Part shown: positions 26,030-35,262 of the stretch, one piece after another
How the letters are laid out: every line of letters starts with the position of its first letter
Numbering within the stretch: position 1 is the first letter of the stretch
DNA from: Fulvimonas soli
Lineage (GTDB): Bacteria > Pseudomonadota > Gammaproteobacteria > Xanthomonadales > Rhodanobacteraceae
Reading direction: 5' to 3'
NCBI RefSeq assembly: GCF_003148905.1
Contig: NZ_QGHC01000006.1
Span: 102,286 to 166,285 of the forward strand
DNA: 64,000 nt
Position numbers and translations under genes: made by a program
Notes under the pieces: generated by a model
Database searches by the model: none
Told to the model about the DNA's origin: nothing
What the model saw: the letters and a program-made list of their open reading frames with translations, nothing else

Positions 26030-28069
26030 TCACACCAGCCGCTGCGGCTCCTGCAGGAAGTTGCCCTGCACGAAGTCCACGCCGCAGGCGAACAGCAGCG
26101 AGGTGCTGGCGGCGTCCTCCACCCATTCGGCCACGGTCTGCTTCTTCAGCTCGCGCGCCTGGCGGCAGATCTCGGCGATCTTCTTCTGGTTGTCCGGCTG
26201 CTGCGGCAGCTGGGCCATGTAGGTGCGGTCGATCTTCAGGTAGTCGGCGTCGATGTGCTGCAGCAGCTGGAAGGAGTTGAGGCCCGAGCCGAACTGCTCC
26301 AGCGCGAAGCGGCCGCCGAGCTTCTTCCAGCCGGTGATGAACTCCTGCGCCGGGCGCAGCAGGGTCACCACCTTGCTCTCGGTCATCTCCAGCACGATCT
26401 GGCCGTGGCGCAGGCTGGCCTGCTTCAGCCGCTGGGCCAGCCACGGCAGCGTGCCCGCGTCCTGCAGCGAGGCGGCGGTGAGCTTGACGAAGAAGGTGGT
26501 CTGCACGCCCTGGCCGTCGCGCGCCTTGAGCATGTCGATGGCGCGGCCGATCACCCAGCGGTCGATCGCGCCGGTGAGGCCGTGCTTCTCGGCGATCGGC
26601 ATGAAGAAGCCGGGCAGCACCTCGCCCTGCGGGCCGTTCATGCGCAGCAGGATCTCCGAGTACTCGCCCTCGGCGTCCTGCAGGCTGATGGTGTGCTGGT
26701 GGTACAGCACGAAGCTGTCCTGCTCCAGCGCCTGCTGCAGCAGCTGCAGCCAGTAGCGCTCGCGCTCCTCCTCGGCCTTCTCGCGCGCGGCCGGGTCGTG
26801 CAGCTCCATGCGGCCCACGCCCTGGCTCTGCGCGTTGCGCAGGGCCTGGCCGGCCTGGTTGAGCAGCAGCTCGGCGTTGGCGTTGCGCTCGCCCAGCAGG
26901 CTGCCGCCGATGCTGGCGGTGACGGTGATCGAGTGCGCGCCCACGTCGAAGATGCCGCTGGCGACGTCCTGCTGCAGGTCGGCGATCCAGCGGTGGATGT
27001 CCTCGTCGCTGCGCGTGTCCAGCAGCACGCCCAGGGTGTGGTCGGCCAGCAGGCCGGCCATGTCCTCGGCGCCCAGGCGCTGGCTGACGCGGGCGGCGAA
27101 GGCGGCCAGCAGCTCGTCGGCCTGGCTCAGGCCGATGCCGGCGACGATGTTCTGCCAGTTGTCCGGCTCGACCAGCAGCAGGGTCTGGCCCTTCTTGCCC
27201 TTGGCCGCGGCGGCCACCGCCTCGTCGATGTATTCCAGCGTGCGGGCGCGGTTGAACAGGCCGGTGACGGGGTCGCGCTGCAGCTGCTCCAGCAGGGCCG
27301 GGTCCACCTGCTGGCGGCGGAACACGATCTGCAGGCAGGGCTCGCCCTCGAAGGTGGCGCGCGCGAACTCGACGGTGGCCTGGAAGTTGCTGCCGTCGGC
27401 GCGGCGCGCCTGCAGCGGCAGGCTCGCCTCGGCCTTCTCGCCGCGCGAGTGGGCGCGCAGCAGGTTCTTGAAGGCCTCGGCGTCGGCGGTGCCGATCAGG
27501 TCGAGCACCGGCAGGCCGAGCAGGTCGTCGAACTCGGCGTAGCCGAAGGTGTCCAGGTAGGCCTGGTTGGCGCGCACGTGCATGCCCTCGTGCACGTAGG
27601 CGATGGGGTCGTTGGAGGAATCCAGCAGCGCGTCGCAGCGCCGCTCGGACTCGCGCAGCGCCGCCTCCAGCAGGCGCACCTGGCGGCGCGTCTGCAGCGC
27701 GTCGAACTCGCGCTGCAGCACCGCGATCAGCTGGCGCGGCTGGTTGCCCAGCGCCAGGCCGCGCACGCCGCCGGCGAACAGGTCGGCCACGGTCTGGTTG
27801 TCCATCTGCGCCACCAGGCCGACCACGGCGAGGTCGCGCCCCTGCGCGTCCAGCGCGTGCACCAGCTCGCGCAGCGGGATGCCGGCGGAAGGGTCGAACA
27901 GGACGATGTCCGGCTCCAGCTCGTCCAGCAGCGCGGGAACCTGGCCGATCTCCGTGGCGCGCCCGGGACGCACGGCGATGCCGGCGTTGCGCAGCTGGCT
28001 GATGATCTGCTCGGCCTCTTCGACCGATTTCTCGATGAAGAGGATCCTGATGACGAAATCTTTTTTCAT
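26030..28069 (-). CDS. fimX: FimX-like degenerate GGDEF/EAL c-di-GMP receptor
   Basis: A 679-residue protein with domains in FimX order: an N-terminal response-regulator-like domain (about 1-125, IRILFIEKSVEEAEQI), a PAS domain (about 145-265, IAYVHEGMHVRANQAYLDTF), a degenerate GGDEF domain (about 270-425, RDPVTGLFNRARTLEYI with the signature replaced near 342 by ADHTLG) and a degenerate EAL domain (about 440-679) with EIL at about 470 and EQFGSGLNSF instead of DDFGTG. Such a protein should bind but not make or cleave c-di-GMP. FimX controls type IV pilus assembly with PilZ and PilB in Pseudomonas and Xanthomonas. No pil genes lie in the window. Confidence 0.82.
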   Translation of the reverse strand: MKKDFVIRILFIEKSVEEAEQIISQLRNAGIAVRPGRATEIGQVPALLDELEPDIVLFDPSAGIPLRELVHALDAQGRDLAVVGLVAQMDNQTVADLFAGGVRGLALGNQPRQLIAVLQREFDALQTRRQVRLLEAALRESERRCDALLDSSNDPIAYVHEGMHVRANQAYLDTFGYAEFDDLLGLPVLDLIGTADAEAFKNLLRAHSRGEKAEASLPLQARRADGSNFQATVEFARATFEGEPCLQIVFRRQQVDPALLEQLQRDPVTGLFNRARTLEYIDEAVAAAAKGKKGQTLLLVEPDNWQNIVAGIGLSQADELLAAFAARVSQRLGAEDMAGLLADHTLGVLLDTRSDEDIHRWIADLQQDVASGIFDVGAHSITVTASIGGSLLGERNANAELLLNQAGQALRNAQSQGVGRMELHDPAAREKAEEERERYWLQLLQQALEQDSFVLYHQHTISLQDAEGEYSEILLRMNGPQGEVLPGFFMPIAEKHGLTGAIDRWVIGRAIDMLKARDGQGVQTTFFVKLTAASLQDAGTLPWLAQRLKQASLRHGQIVLEMTESKVVTLLRPAQEFITGWKKLGGRFALEQFGSGLNSFQLLQHIDADYLKIDRTYMAQLPQQPDNQKKIAEICRQARELKKQTVAEWVEDAASTSLLFACGVDFVQGNFLQEPQRLV

Positions 28070-28210
28070 GGGGCGCCGGACTTCCCTGGAATCGCGCAGG
28101 CCGGCCGCGGATGACGCGGCTGCACCGGGGGTTTGTAGCGGATTCCGCCGCAGGCCGCCACTGGCAATGCGCGCGCCGGTGATTCTTGCCGCATCGCCGT
28201 CGCCCGCCGG

Positions 28211-29221
28211 TCAGAGCGGGCGTTTGGACGGATCGCCGGCCACCTCGCGCACCAGCCGGGGCACCAGGTAGCCGGGCAGGCGGGCGCGCAGCCGCGCCAG
28301 CAGGCCCAGCGCGCGCGCGTCGTCCACCTCGAAGTGCGCGGCGCCTTGCACGCGGTCGAGCTGGTGCAGGTAGTAGGGCAGCACGCCGGCGGCGAACAGC
28401 CGCTCGGACAGCGCGGCCAGCGCGTCGGGGTCGTCGTTGATCCCGCGCAGCAGCACCGACTGGTTGAGCAGCACGGCGCCGGCCTGCTTCAGCCGCGCGC
28501 AGGCGGCGTCCACCGCGGCGTCGAGCTCGTTGGCGTGGTTGGCGTGCAGCACCACCACCTTCTGCAGCGGCAGCGCGGCCAGCCACGCGGCGAAGGCGTC
28601 GTCGACGCGCTCGGGCAGCACCACCGGCAGGCGGGTGTGGATGCGCAGGCGGGTCACGTGCGGGATGCCGGCCAGGCCGCGCGAGAGCTCCTCCAGCTTG
28701 GCCGTGGCCAGCGCCAGCGGGTCGCCGCCGGAGAGGATCAGCTCGCTGACCGTGGCGTCCCGCCGCAGGTGCTCCAGCGCCTGCCGCCACTGGCCGGCGG
28801 CGGCCATCTCCTCGCCGTAGGGGAAGTGGCGGCGGAAGCAGTAGCGGCAGTTCACCGCGCAGCTGCCGCTGGCGATCAGCAGCGCGCGGCCATGGTACTT
28901 GTGCAGCACGCCCTGCGCCTCGCGCGCGGCGAGGTCGCCCACCGCGTCGGCGGCGAAGCCGGGCGCCTCGTCCAGCTCGGCCAGCTGCGGCAGCACCTGC
29001 AGCAGCAGCGGGTCGCGCGGGTCGCCGCGGCGCATGCGCGCCGCGAAACCGCGCGGCACGCGCAGCGCGAAGCCGGCGTCGCCGGGCGGCAGGGCGGAGG
29101 CCAGGTGGGCCAGGCCGAGCGTTTCGAGCAGCTCGCGGGCGTCGGTGATGGCGTCGCGCCACGGCTCGCGCCAGTCCACGGCGGGCGGCGATAGGCGGGC
29201 GGAGGGGCTTGCGGTTATCAT
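28211..29221 (-). CDS. epmB: EF-P (R)-beta-lysylation protein EpmB (lysine 2,3-aminomutase-like)
   Basis: A 336-residue radical-SAM enzyme converting L-lysine to (R)-beta-lysine for EpmA to attach to EF-P. The [4Fe-4S] motif is CAVNCRYCFRRHFPYGEE at about 117; ELILSGGDPL follows, then HTRLPVVLPER. The length fits EpmB (342) rather than clostridial aminomutases (>400). Start chosen at MITASPSARL. Divergent from efp with an 89-base gap that must hold both promoters. Confidence 0.92.
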   Translation of the reverse strand: MITASPSARLSPPAVDWREPWRDAITDARELLETLGLAHLASALPPGDAGFALRVPRGFAARMRRGDPRDPLLLQVLPQLAELDEAPGFAADAVGDLAAREAQGVLHKYHGRALLIASGSCAVNCRYCFRRHFPYGEEMAAAGQWRQALEHLRRDATVSELILSGGDPLALATAKLEELSRGLAGIPHVTRLRIHTRLPVVLPERVDDAFAAWLAALPLQKVVVLHANHANELDAAVDAACARLKQAGAVLLNQSVLLRGINDDPDALAALSERLFAAGVLPYYLHQLDRVQGAAHFEVDDARALGLLARLRARLPGYLVPRLVREVAGDPSKRPL

Positions 29222-29310
29222 GGTGGGCCTAACGGAGCGGGCCTGGTGCCTGCGGCAAACCCCCATTCTAGCCGCCCGGCGGGGCGGATTTACCTCTGGA
29301 GCACAAGCGC

Positions 29311-29880
29311 ATGGCCACTGCCGGTCTCAACGACGTCAAGAAGGGAATGAAGATCCTTCACAACGGCGACCCCTGGGTCATCACCGACGCCGACTTCATC
29401 AAGCCGGGCAAGGGCCAGGCGTTCACCCGCATCTTCATCCGCAACCTGAAGACCGGCCGCACCACCGAGCAGACGATGAAGTCCAGCGATTCCTTCGAGG
29501 TCGCCGACGTCACCGACACCGACATGCAGTACCTGTACTCCGACGGCGAGTTCTGGCACTTCATGCAGCAGGAGACCTTCGAGCAGCACCAGGCCACCAA
29601 GGCCGGCGTGGGCGACGCCGCCAAGTGGCTGAAGGGCGAGGAGGAGTGCGTGGTCACGCTGTTCAACGGCGAGATCATCGCGGTGCAGCCGCCGAACTTC
29701 GTGGAACTGCGGATCGTGGAGACCGACCCCGGCGTGCGCGGCGACACCTCCGGCGGCGGCGGCAAGCCGGCCACCCTGGAGACCGGCGCCGTGGTGCGCG
29801 TGCCGCTGTTCGTGGGGCAGGACGAGATCATCAAGGTGGACACCCGCTCCGGCGAGTACGTCAGCCGCGTGGGTAAGTGA
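29311..29880 (+). CDS. efp: Elongation factor P
   Basis: A 189-residue factor that relieves ribosome stalling at polyproline. The modified residue is Lys34 in IKPGKGQAF, the lysylation type, in agreement with the divergent epmB. All three beta-barrel domains are complete, with [12 protein letters not shown] and GEYVSRVG at the end. GGAG lies upstream of the ATG. Confidence 0.97.
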   Translation: MATAGLNDVKKGMKILHNGDPWVITDADFIKPGKGQAFTRIFIRNLKTGRTTEQTMKSSDSFEVADVTDTDMQYLYSDGEFWHFMQQETFEQHQATKAGVGDAAKWLKGEEECVVTLFNGEIIAVQPPNFVELRIVETDPGVRGDTSGGGGKPATLETGAVVRVPLFVGQDEIIKVDTRSGEYVSRVGK

Positions 29881-29915
29881 CGCAACGGCCCGCGCGCTGC
29901 GCGCGGCTGCCGTTG

Positions 29916-30054
29916 CGTCATCCCTGCGCAAGCAGGGATCCAGTGAAACACACCGTGCGAAGCACACAAAACCTCTTCGCGCAGGCGTAAACCAACGCCA
30001 CTGGATGACCGGCTTCGCCGTTGAAAGTCGCCTCCGGCTTGCGCCGGAATGACG
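29916..30054. repeat. Paired hairpin repeat, CGTCATTCC family, between efp and mtaD
   Basis: Left unit CGTCATCCCTGCGCAAGCAG with GGATCCAGTG after it (29916-29945); right inverted unit CTCCGGCTTGCGCCGGAATG ending ACG at 30054, with an intermediate CACTGGATGACCGG. The interior holds GTGCGAAGCAC, also found inside the 35.3 kb copy. Confidence 0.7.
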
Positions 30055-30126
30055 ATCTGACCATGGGGCGGCCGCCGCAGGGCACCGCCCCTTGTCGTAT
30101 CCCCAACCTCCGCAAGCGAGCACACG

Positions 30127-31458
30127 ATGAGCCCGACCACCCCGCAGCCCGTCGACCTGCTGATCGAAGCCCGCTGGGTCGTGCCCGTCGAGCCGCACGG
30201 CGTCGTGCTGGAGGACCACGCCGTAGCGGTGGCCGGCGACCGCATCGTGGCGCTGCTGCCGATCGCCGACGCCCGCGCCGCCTACGCGCCGCGCGAGCGG
30301 GTGGAGCTCGGCGAGCACGCGCTGATCCCCGGCCTGGTCAATGCCCACACGCACAACCCGATGACCCTGCTGCGCGGCCTGGCCGACGACCTGCCGCTGA
30401 TGGTGTGGCTGCAGCAGCACATCTGGCCGGCCGAGGCGAAGGTGATCGGCCCCGAGTTCGTGCGCGACGGCGTGGAGCTGGCGGTGGCCGAGATGATCCG
30501 CGGCGGCACCACCTGCGCCAACGAGAACTACTTCTTCCCCGACGCCATCGGCGCCACCTACCGCAAGCTGGGCTTCCGCGCCGTGGTCGGCCTGCCGGTG
30601 ATCGAGTTCCCCACCGCCTGGGCCAAGAGCCAGGACGAATACTTCGAGCGCGCCGCCGAGGTGCACGACGTGTTCCGCGGCGACGCGCTGGTCGGCACCG
30701 CGTTCGCGCCGCACGCGCCGTACACCGTCTCCGACGAGAGCTTCGGGCGCATCCGCGTGCTGGCCGACCAGCTCGACATCCCGGTGCACCTGCACCTGCA
30801 CGAGACCGCGCACGAGGTCGAGGAGGAGAAGAAGAAGTCCGGCCTGCGCCCGTTCCAGCGGCTGCAGAAGCTGGGCCTGGTCAACGACCGCCTGATCGCG
30901 GTGCACATGACCCAGCTCACCGACGGCGAGATCGCCGCCTGCGCCGAGGCCGGCGTGTCGGTGGTGCACTGCCCGGAGTCCAACCTCAAGCTGGCCTCCG
31001 GCTTCTGCCCGGCGGAGAGGCTGCGCCGCGCCGGCGTGAACCTCGCCATCGGCACCGACGGCTGCGCCTCCAACAACGACCTGGACATGTTCGGCGAGCT
31101 GCGCACCGCGGCGCTGCTGGCCAAGGCGGTGGCGCAGGACGCGGCGGCGTTCGACGCCGCCTTCGCGCTGCGCGCGGCCACGCTGGACGGCGCGCGCGCG
31201 CTGGGCCTGGACGCGCGGATCGGCTCGATCGAGCCGGGCAAGCAGGCCGACCTCGCCGCCGTGCGCCTGTCCGACCTGGAGACGCAGCCGCTGTACCACG
31301 TCGCCTCGCAGCTGGCCTACGCCACCGGCCGCCACCAGGTCAGCGACGTGTGGATCGCCGGCCGGCGCAAGCTGGCCGCGCGCGAACTGGTGGACCTCGA
31401 CGTCGAGGCCGTGCTGGCCAAGGCGCGCGCCTGGCGCGAGCGCATCGCGGCCGGTTGA
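30127..31458 (+). CDS. mtaD: 5-methylthioadenosine/S-adenosylhomocysteine deaminase (TRZ/ATZ family)
   Basis: A 443-residue amidohydrolase. Metal ligands are visible in NAHTHN (His74, His76), HLHLHETAHE near 220 and GTDGCASNND near 311. The MtaD group deaminates MTA or SAH; other members of the family act on triazines or guanine, so substrate is inferred. In Pseudomonas a homologous gene also lies directly before ubiG and an HAD phosphatase, which matches the layout here. Confidence 0.85.
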   Translation: MSPTTPQPVDLLIEARWVVPVEPHGVVLEDHAVAVAGDRIVALLPIADARAAYAPRERVELGEHALIPGLVNAHTHNPMTLLRGLADDLPLMVWLQQHIWPAEAKVIGPEFVRDGVELAVAEMIRGGTTCANENYFFPDAIGATYRKLGFRAVVGLPVIEFPTAWAKSQDEYFERAAEVHDVFRGDALVGTAFAPHAPYTVSDESFGRIRVLADQLDIPVHLHLHETAHEVEEEKKKSGLRPFQRLQKLGLVNDRLIAVHMTQLTDGEIAACAEAGVSVVHCPESNLKLASGFCPAERLRRAGVNLAIGTDGCASNNDLDMFGELRTAALLAKAVAQDAAAFDAAFALRAATLDGARALGLDARIGSIEPGKQADLAAVRLSDLETQPLYHVASQLAYATGRHQVSDVWIAGRRKLAARELVDLDVEAVLAKARAWRERIAAG

Positions 31459-31523
31459 TTTTTGCGCTCATCCTCGAGCGCGGAAGTCGAAAAGCGGCCA
31501 TCCCTGGCCGTACTTTTTCAATA
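31459..31523 (-). repeat. Two-hairpin element, GCGGCCATGGATGGCCGC family, copy 2 (inverted)
   Basis: Read on the minus strand it gives GTACGGCCAGGGATGGCCGC then TTTTCGACTTCC and the second hairpin GCGCTCGAGGATGAGCGC with AAAAA, in the same order as the copies at 25.0 and 48.6 kb. It lies directly after the mtaD stop, where its T-rich end could terminate mtaD transcription. Confidence 0.75.
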
Positions 31524-31533
31524 AACTCACGCC

Positions 31534-31788
31534 ATGAACTGTTATCTCGTCCTCGCCATGCGCCGCCCGCAGTTCGACCCGGCAGTGGTGCCGCTGCACC
31601 AGCAGTTCCTCGACGAGCTGCGCGGGCAGGGGCGGCTGGAGCGCGCCGGTCCGTTCGGCGACAAGTCCGGTGGCGCCTACCTGCTGCGCGCGGCGGACCT
31701 GGACGAGGCGCTGGCGATCGCCCACCGCGACCCGGCGCACACCAGCGGCGGCTGGGACATCACCGTCCGCGAATGGCAGGCGCGCTAA
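31534..31788 (+). CDS. YciI-family small protein
   Basis: An 84-residue ferredoxin-like-fold protein. YciI signatures are the RRPQFDPAVVPLHQQFLDEL stretch, AGPFGDKSGGAYLL and the DPAHTSGGW loop. Function is unknown in most members; some are dehalogenase-like or fused to regulators. It sits between mtaD and ubiG, an arrangement that may be coincidental. Confidence 0.78.
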   Translation: MNCYLVLAMRRPQFDPAVVPLHQQFLDELRGQGRLERAGPFGDKSGGAYLLRAADLDEALAIAHRDPAHTSGGWDITVREWQAR

Positions 31789-31834
31789 GTTCCCCGTTCC
31801 CCGTGACCCCGACCACCCGCCACGACCACCGGCC

Positions 31835-31860
31835 GCCATTCCCGCGCAAGCGGGCATCCG
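31835..31860. repeat. Single hairpin repeat of the CGTCATTCC family
   Basis: CGCCATTCCCGCGCAAGCGG followed by GCATCC, in the gap before ubiG. A lone copy without inverted partner. Confidence 0.55.
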
Positions 31861-31908
31861 TCCCGTTGCGGCCCATCCCTGCCGCGTGATGCGGGCGAGG
31901 ACCCTCCC

Positions 31909-32619
31909 ATGACCCCGAACGCCGCCAACGTCAGCCCCGAGGAAATCGCCCGCTTCGGCAAGCTCGCCGCGCGCTGGTGGGACCCGGACGGCGAGTCGCG
32001 CCCGCTGCACGACCTCAACCCGGTGCGTTTCGGCTACGTCGCCGCGCGGGTGGACCTGCGCGGCGCGCGCGTGGCCGACGTCGGCTGCGGCGGCGGCCTG
32101 CTCAGCGAGGCGCTGGCGCGCGCCGGCGCGCAGGTGGTCGGCATCGACCTCGGCGAGAAGGTGATCGAGGTGGCCAGGCTGCACCTGTACGAGTCGGACC
32201 TGCAGGTCGACTACCGCGTGCAGTCCTCCGCCGCGCTGGCCGCCGCGGAGCCCGGGGGCTTCGACGCGGCGTGCTGCATGGAGCTGGTCGAGCACGTGCC
32301 GGACCCGGCCGCGCTGGTCGCCGACCTCGCCGCCATGCTCAAGCCGGGCGGCCGGCTGTTCATGTCCACGCTCAACCGCACGCCGGCCGCGTTCGGCGCG
32401 GCGATCCTCGGCGCCGAGTACGCGCTGCGCCTGCTGCCGCGCGGCACGCACCACTACGCGCAGTTCCTCAGGCCGTCGGAGCTGGCGCGGCTGCTGCGCC
32501 ACGCCGGGCTGGAGCTGGAGGACATCTCGGGCCTGGCCTACAACCCGCTGACCCGCAAGGCGGCACTCAGTCGCATCACCGCCGTCAACTACCTGCTGTG
32601 CGCCAGGAAGCCCGCGTGA
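31909..32619 (+). CDS. ubiG: Ubiquinone biosynthesis O-methyltransferase UbiG
   Basis: A 236-residue SAM methyltransferase that performs both O-methylations of ubiquinone synthesis. It begins near EIARFGKLAARWWDPDGE; SAM motif I is VADVGCGGGLLSE at about 57, then MELVEHVPDP and STLNRTPAAF. Length is typical (240). The following phosphatase gene overlaps by GTGA. Confidence 0.95.
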   Translation: MTPNAANVSPEEIARFGKLAARWWDPDGESRPLHDLNPVRFGYVAARVDLRGARVADVGCGGGLLSEALARAGAQVVGIDLGEKVIEVARLHLYESDLQVDYRVQSSAALAAAEPGGFDAACCMELVEHVPDPAALVADLAAMLKPGGRLFMSTLNRTPAAFGAAILGAEYALRLLPRGTHHYAQFLRPSELARLLRHAGLELEDISGLAYNPLTRKAALSRITAVNYLLCARKPA

Positions 32620-33290
32620 AGCCCTTGCCCCCGACCATCGAAGGCGTGCTGTTCGACCTGGATGGCACCCTGCTCGACAGCGCCCCCGATCTCCACGCGG
32701 CCCTGCAGGCCTACTGCGCCGAGGCGGGCGCGCCGGTGCCGCCGTTCGCCATGGTGCGCGAGGTGGTCTCGCGCGGCAGCCGCGCGATCCTGCGCTGCGC
32801 CTTCGCCGAGGACGACGCGGCGCTGCTGCGGCGCATGCCGCGCTACCTGGAGCTCTACGCCGGCATGCTGGCGCAGCACACCGCGCCGTTCGCCGGCATC
32901 GCGCCGCTGCTGGAGGCGCTGGAGGCGAAGGGGCTGGCCTGGGGCATCGTCACCAACAAGCCGGCCTTCCTCACCGAGGAGCTGATCAAGCGCATGGACT
33001 GGGACCTGCGCGCCAGCGCGGTGGTCTGCGGCGACACGCTGCCGGTGAAGAAGCCCGACCCGGCGCCGGTGCGGCTGGCCTGCGAGCACGCGCGCATCGA
33101 CCCGGCGCGCAGCGTGTTCGTCGGCGACGACGCGCGCGACGTGCAGGCCGGCCATGCCGCCGGGCTGTACACCGTGGCGGTGCGCTGGGGCTATCTCGAC
33201 GGCGGCGACCCGGACAATTGGGGCGCCGACGCGGTGATCGACCATCCGGAGCAACTGGCCGCGCTGCTCGGCCTCGGGGTCGCCGCGTGA
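32616..33290 (+). CDS. gph: HAD phosphatase, phosphoglycolate phosphatase/MupP type
   Basis: A 224-residue HAD hydrolase: nucleophile block GVLFDLDGTLLDSAPD at about 10-25, motif II IVTNKP, motif III Lys in VKKPDP and motif IV FVGDDARDVQAG. Start GTG overlaps the ubiG stop by four bases. In Pseudomonas the gene at this position next to ubiG is MupP, a MurNAc 6-phosphate phosphatase of peptidoglycan recycling, which is an alternative to 2-phosphoglycolate phosphatase. Confidence 0.88.
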   Translation: MKPLPPTIEGVLFDLDGTLLDSAPDLHAALQAYCAEAGAPVPPFAMVREVVSRGSRAILRCAFAEDDAALLRRMPRYLELYAGMLAQHTAPFAGIAPLLEALEAKGLAWGIVTNKPAFLTEELIKRMDWDLRASAVVCGDTLPVKKPDPAPVRLACEHARIDPARSVFVGDDARDVQAGHAAGLYTVAVRWGYLDGGDPDNWGADAVIDHPEQLAALLGLGVAA

Positions 33291-34144
33291 CGGTGGACCT
33301 CGCCCACGGCGCGCTGCAGAGCTACGTCGACAAGTGGCTGGCGGTACAGCCGGAGCAGCGCGTCGCGCTGGCCTTCGTCGATCCGGCGAAGTATCCCGGC
33401 CACGTCGCGCTGGCCGCGCTGGAGCAGGAGCTGCTCGCGGCCGCCTACGGCATCCGCGAGCCGCAGGTGGCGGCGGCCAAGCTCAACTGGTGGGCCGAGG
33501 AACTGTCCGGGGCCGCCGCCAGCGGCGGCCGCCACCCGCTGACCCGCGCGCTGTTCGGCGACGAACGCGCCCGCGCGCTGCCGGCCGAGCGCTGGCTGGC
33601 GCCGGTGCTGGCCGCGATGGCGCAGCAGGAGGAGGGCACCGCGGCCGACTTCGGCGCGCAGCTCGCCGCCGCGGCGCAGCTGCACGGCGCGCTGGCGGTG
33701 CTGGAGACGGCCTGGTGGTACGGCGAGTCCGCCTCGCCGCAGCGCGCCGCGCGACTGGCCACGCTCGGCCACCTGCTGCACGCGCTGCGCCGGCTGGAGG
33801 ACGACGCCGAGCGCGACCGCCTGCCGCTGCCGATGGCGCGGCTGGCGCGCTTCGGCCTGAGCCGCGCCGAGCTGCGCCGGCCGGTCGCGGCGCGCGACGA
33901 AGCGGTCAAGGCGCAGCTCGCCGACCTGCGGACGGCCTGGGCCGACGCCGCCCGGCTGCCCGGACCGCTGAGCGTGTTCCGCGCGCTGGAGGCGCGCCAG
34001 GGCGAGCGGCTGACGCGCCGCGCGCTGGGCGCGCCCGCGCCGGTGCAGGCGTTGCAGCGGGGCGTGGGCGGCGGTCCCGGCGTGGCCTTCGCCGCCTGGA
34101 ACGCGGCGCGGCGCTGGCAGGCCGCGACCGGCGGAGCCCCGTGA
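33287..34144 (+). CDS. Degenerate squalene/phytoene-synthase-like protein
   Basis: A 285-residue all-helical protein of the trans-isoprenyl diphosphate synthase head-to-head group. The first Asp-rich substrate motif is replaced by KLNWWAEEL near residue 65; a second region reads RRLEDDAERDRLPLP near 165. Loss of the first DxxxD argues against a carotenoid or squalene synthase and toward a NDUFAF6-like assembly role. Start GTG overlaps the gph stop by four bases, so it belongs to the ubiG-gph unit. Confidence 0.65.
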   Translation: MTVDLAHGALQSYVDKWLAVQPEQRVALAFVDPAKYPGHVALAALEQELLAAAYGIREPQVAAAKLNWWAEELSGAAASGGRHPLTRALFGDERARALPAERWLAPVLAAMAQQEEGTAADFGAQLAAAAQLHGALAVLETAWWYGESASPQRAARLATLGHLLHALRRLEDDAERDRLPLPMARLARFGLSRAELRRPVAARDEAVKAQLADLRTAWADAARLPGPLSVFRALEARQGERLTRRALGAPAPVQALQRGVGGGPGVAFAAWNAARRWQAATGGAP

Positions 34145-34242
34145 CGCAGCGTTTCCGCCGCGCGCCTATTGCGGTGCGGCAGGCTGCCCCAAAATAGACG
34201 GTCTCGCGGCGGCGCAGACCGCCCGGCCACAGGATTTTCCCC

Positions 34243-35184
34243 ATGCACAGCCACGAAAACACCGCCCGCCTGCTGCCCGACGTCGCCGTGCAGGCGCAGC
34301 CGCACCTGGCCGGCGCGCTGGACTGGGTGGGCATGGACGGCATCGAGGCGCCGGTCAGTTTCGACGCGGGCGACGGCCAGGTGCAGCGCGCCAGCGCGCA
34401 GGTCGGCGCCTTCGTCAACCTGGTGCGGCCGGACCGGCGCGGCATCCACATGTCGCGGCTGTACCTGCTGGTGGACGAGTACCTGAGCAAGCGCGCGCTG
34501 GACGCGACGACGCTGGAGGCACTGCTGCGCGCCTTCCTGGAATCGCACAAGGACTTGGCCGACCGCGCGCGCATCAGCATCCGCTTCGAGCACCTGGTGC
34601 GCCGCGCCGCGCTGCGCAGCGCCAACAGCGGCTGGCGCGCCTACCCGGTGTCGATCGAGGCCTGCCTGGGTGCCGAGGGCTTCCGGCTGGAGCTGGGCAC
34701 CGAGGTGGTCTATTCCTCCACCTGTCCCGCCTCGGCGGCGCTGTCGCGCCAGCTGATCCAGGAGCAGTTCGCGCGTGACTTCGAGGCTGGCCGGCCGCTC
34801 GACCGCGAGGCGGTGCTGGCCTGGCTGGGCAGCGACAAGGGCATCGTCGCCACGCCGCACGCGCAGCGCAGCGTGGCGCGCCTGCTGGTGCGCTTCGTGC
34901 CGGGAGCGAAGCTGGACCTGATCGGCCTGCTCGACCGCGTCGAGGCCGCGCTGGGCACGCCGGTGCAGACGGCGGTGAAGCGCGAGGACGAGCAGGCCTT
35001 CGCGCTGGCCAACGGCGGCAACCTGATGTTCTGCGAGGATGCCGCGCGGCGCATCCAGCGGGCGCTGGACGCCGACGCCGCCATCGCCGACTTCCACGTG
35101 CGGCTGGAGCACCAGGAGAGCCTGCATCCGCACGACGCGGTGGCCTACGCGAGCAAAGGCGTGGCGGGCGGGTACGGCGGCTGA
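34243..35184 (+). CDS. folE2: GTP cyclohydrolase IB (FolE2)
   Basis: A 313-residue metal-dependent enzyme converting GTP to dihydroneopterin triphosphate, the first step of folate and related pterin synthesis. Signatures are DWVGMDGIEAPV, RGIHMSRLY near 67, the catalytic Cys in YSSTCPASAALSRQ near 164 and GIVATPHAQRS near 206. FolE2 can use manganese and often backs up the zinc enzyme under zinc limitation; no clear Zur box is visible in the 98 bases upstream. Confidence 0.93.
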   Translation: MHSHENTARLLPDVAVQAQPHLAGALDWVGMDGIEAPVSFDAGDGQVQRASAQVGAFVNLVRPDRRGIHMSRLYLLVDEYLSKRALDATTLEALLRAFLESHKDLADRARISIRFEHLVRRAALRSANSGWRAYPVSIEACLGAEGFRLELGTEVVYSSTCPASAALSRQLIQEQFARDFEAGRPLDREAVLAWLGSDKGIVATPHAQRSVARLLVRFVPGAKLDLIGLLDRVEAALGTPVQTAVKREDEQAFALANGGNLMFCEDAARRIQRALDADAAIADFHVRLEHQESLHPHDAVAYASKGVAGGYGG

Positions 35185-35262
35185 GGCCGGGATCGCCGCG
35201 GCGTCGGGGCTGGCGGGACTTGCCGACGGCTCCAGGCCGCCGCGTCATTCGACCCTCCTCGA

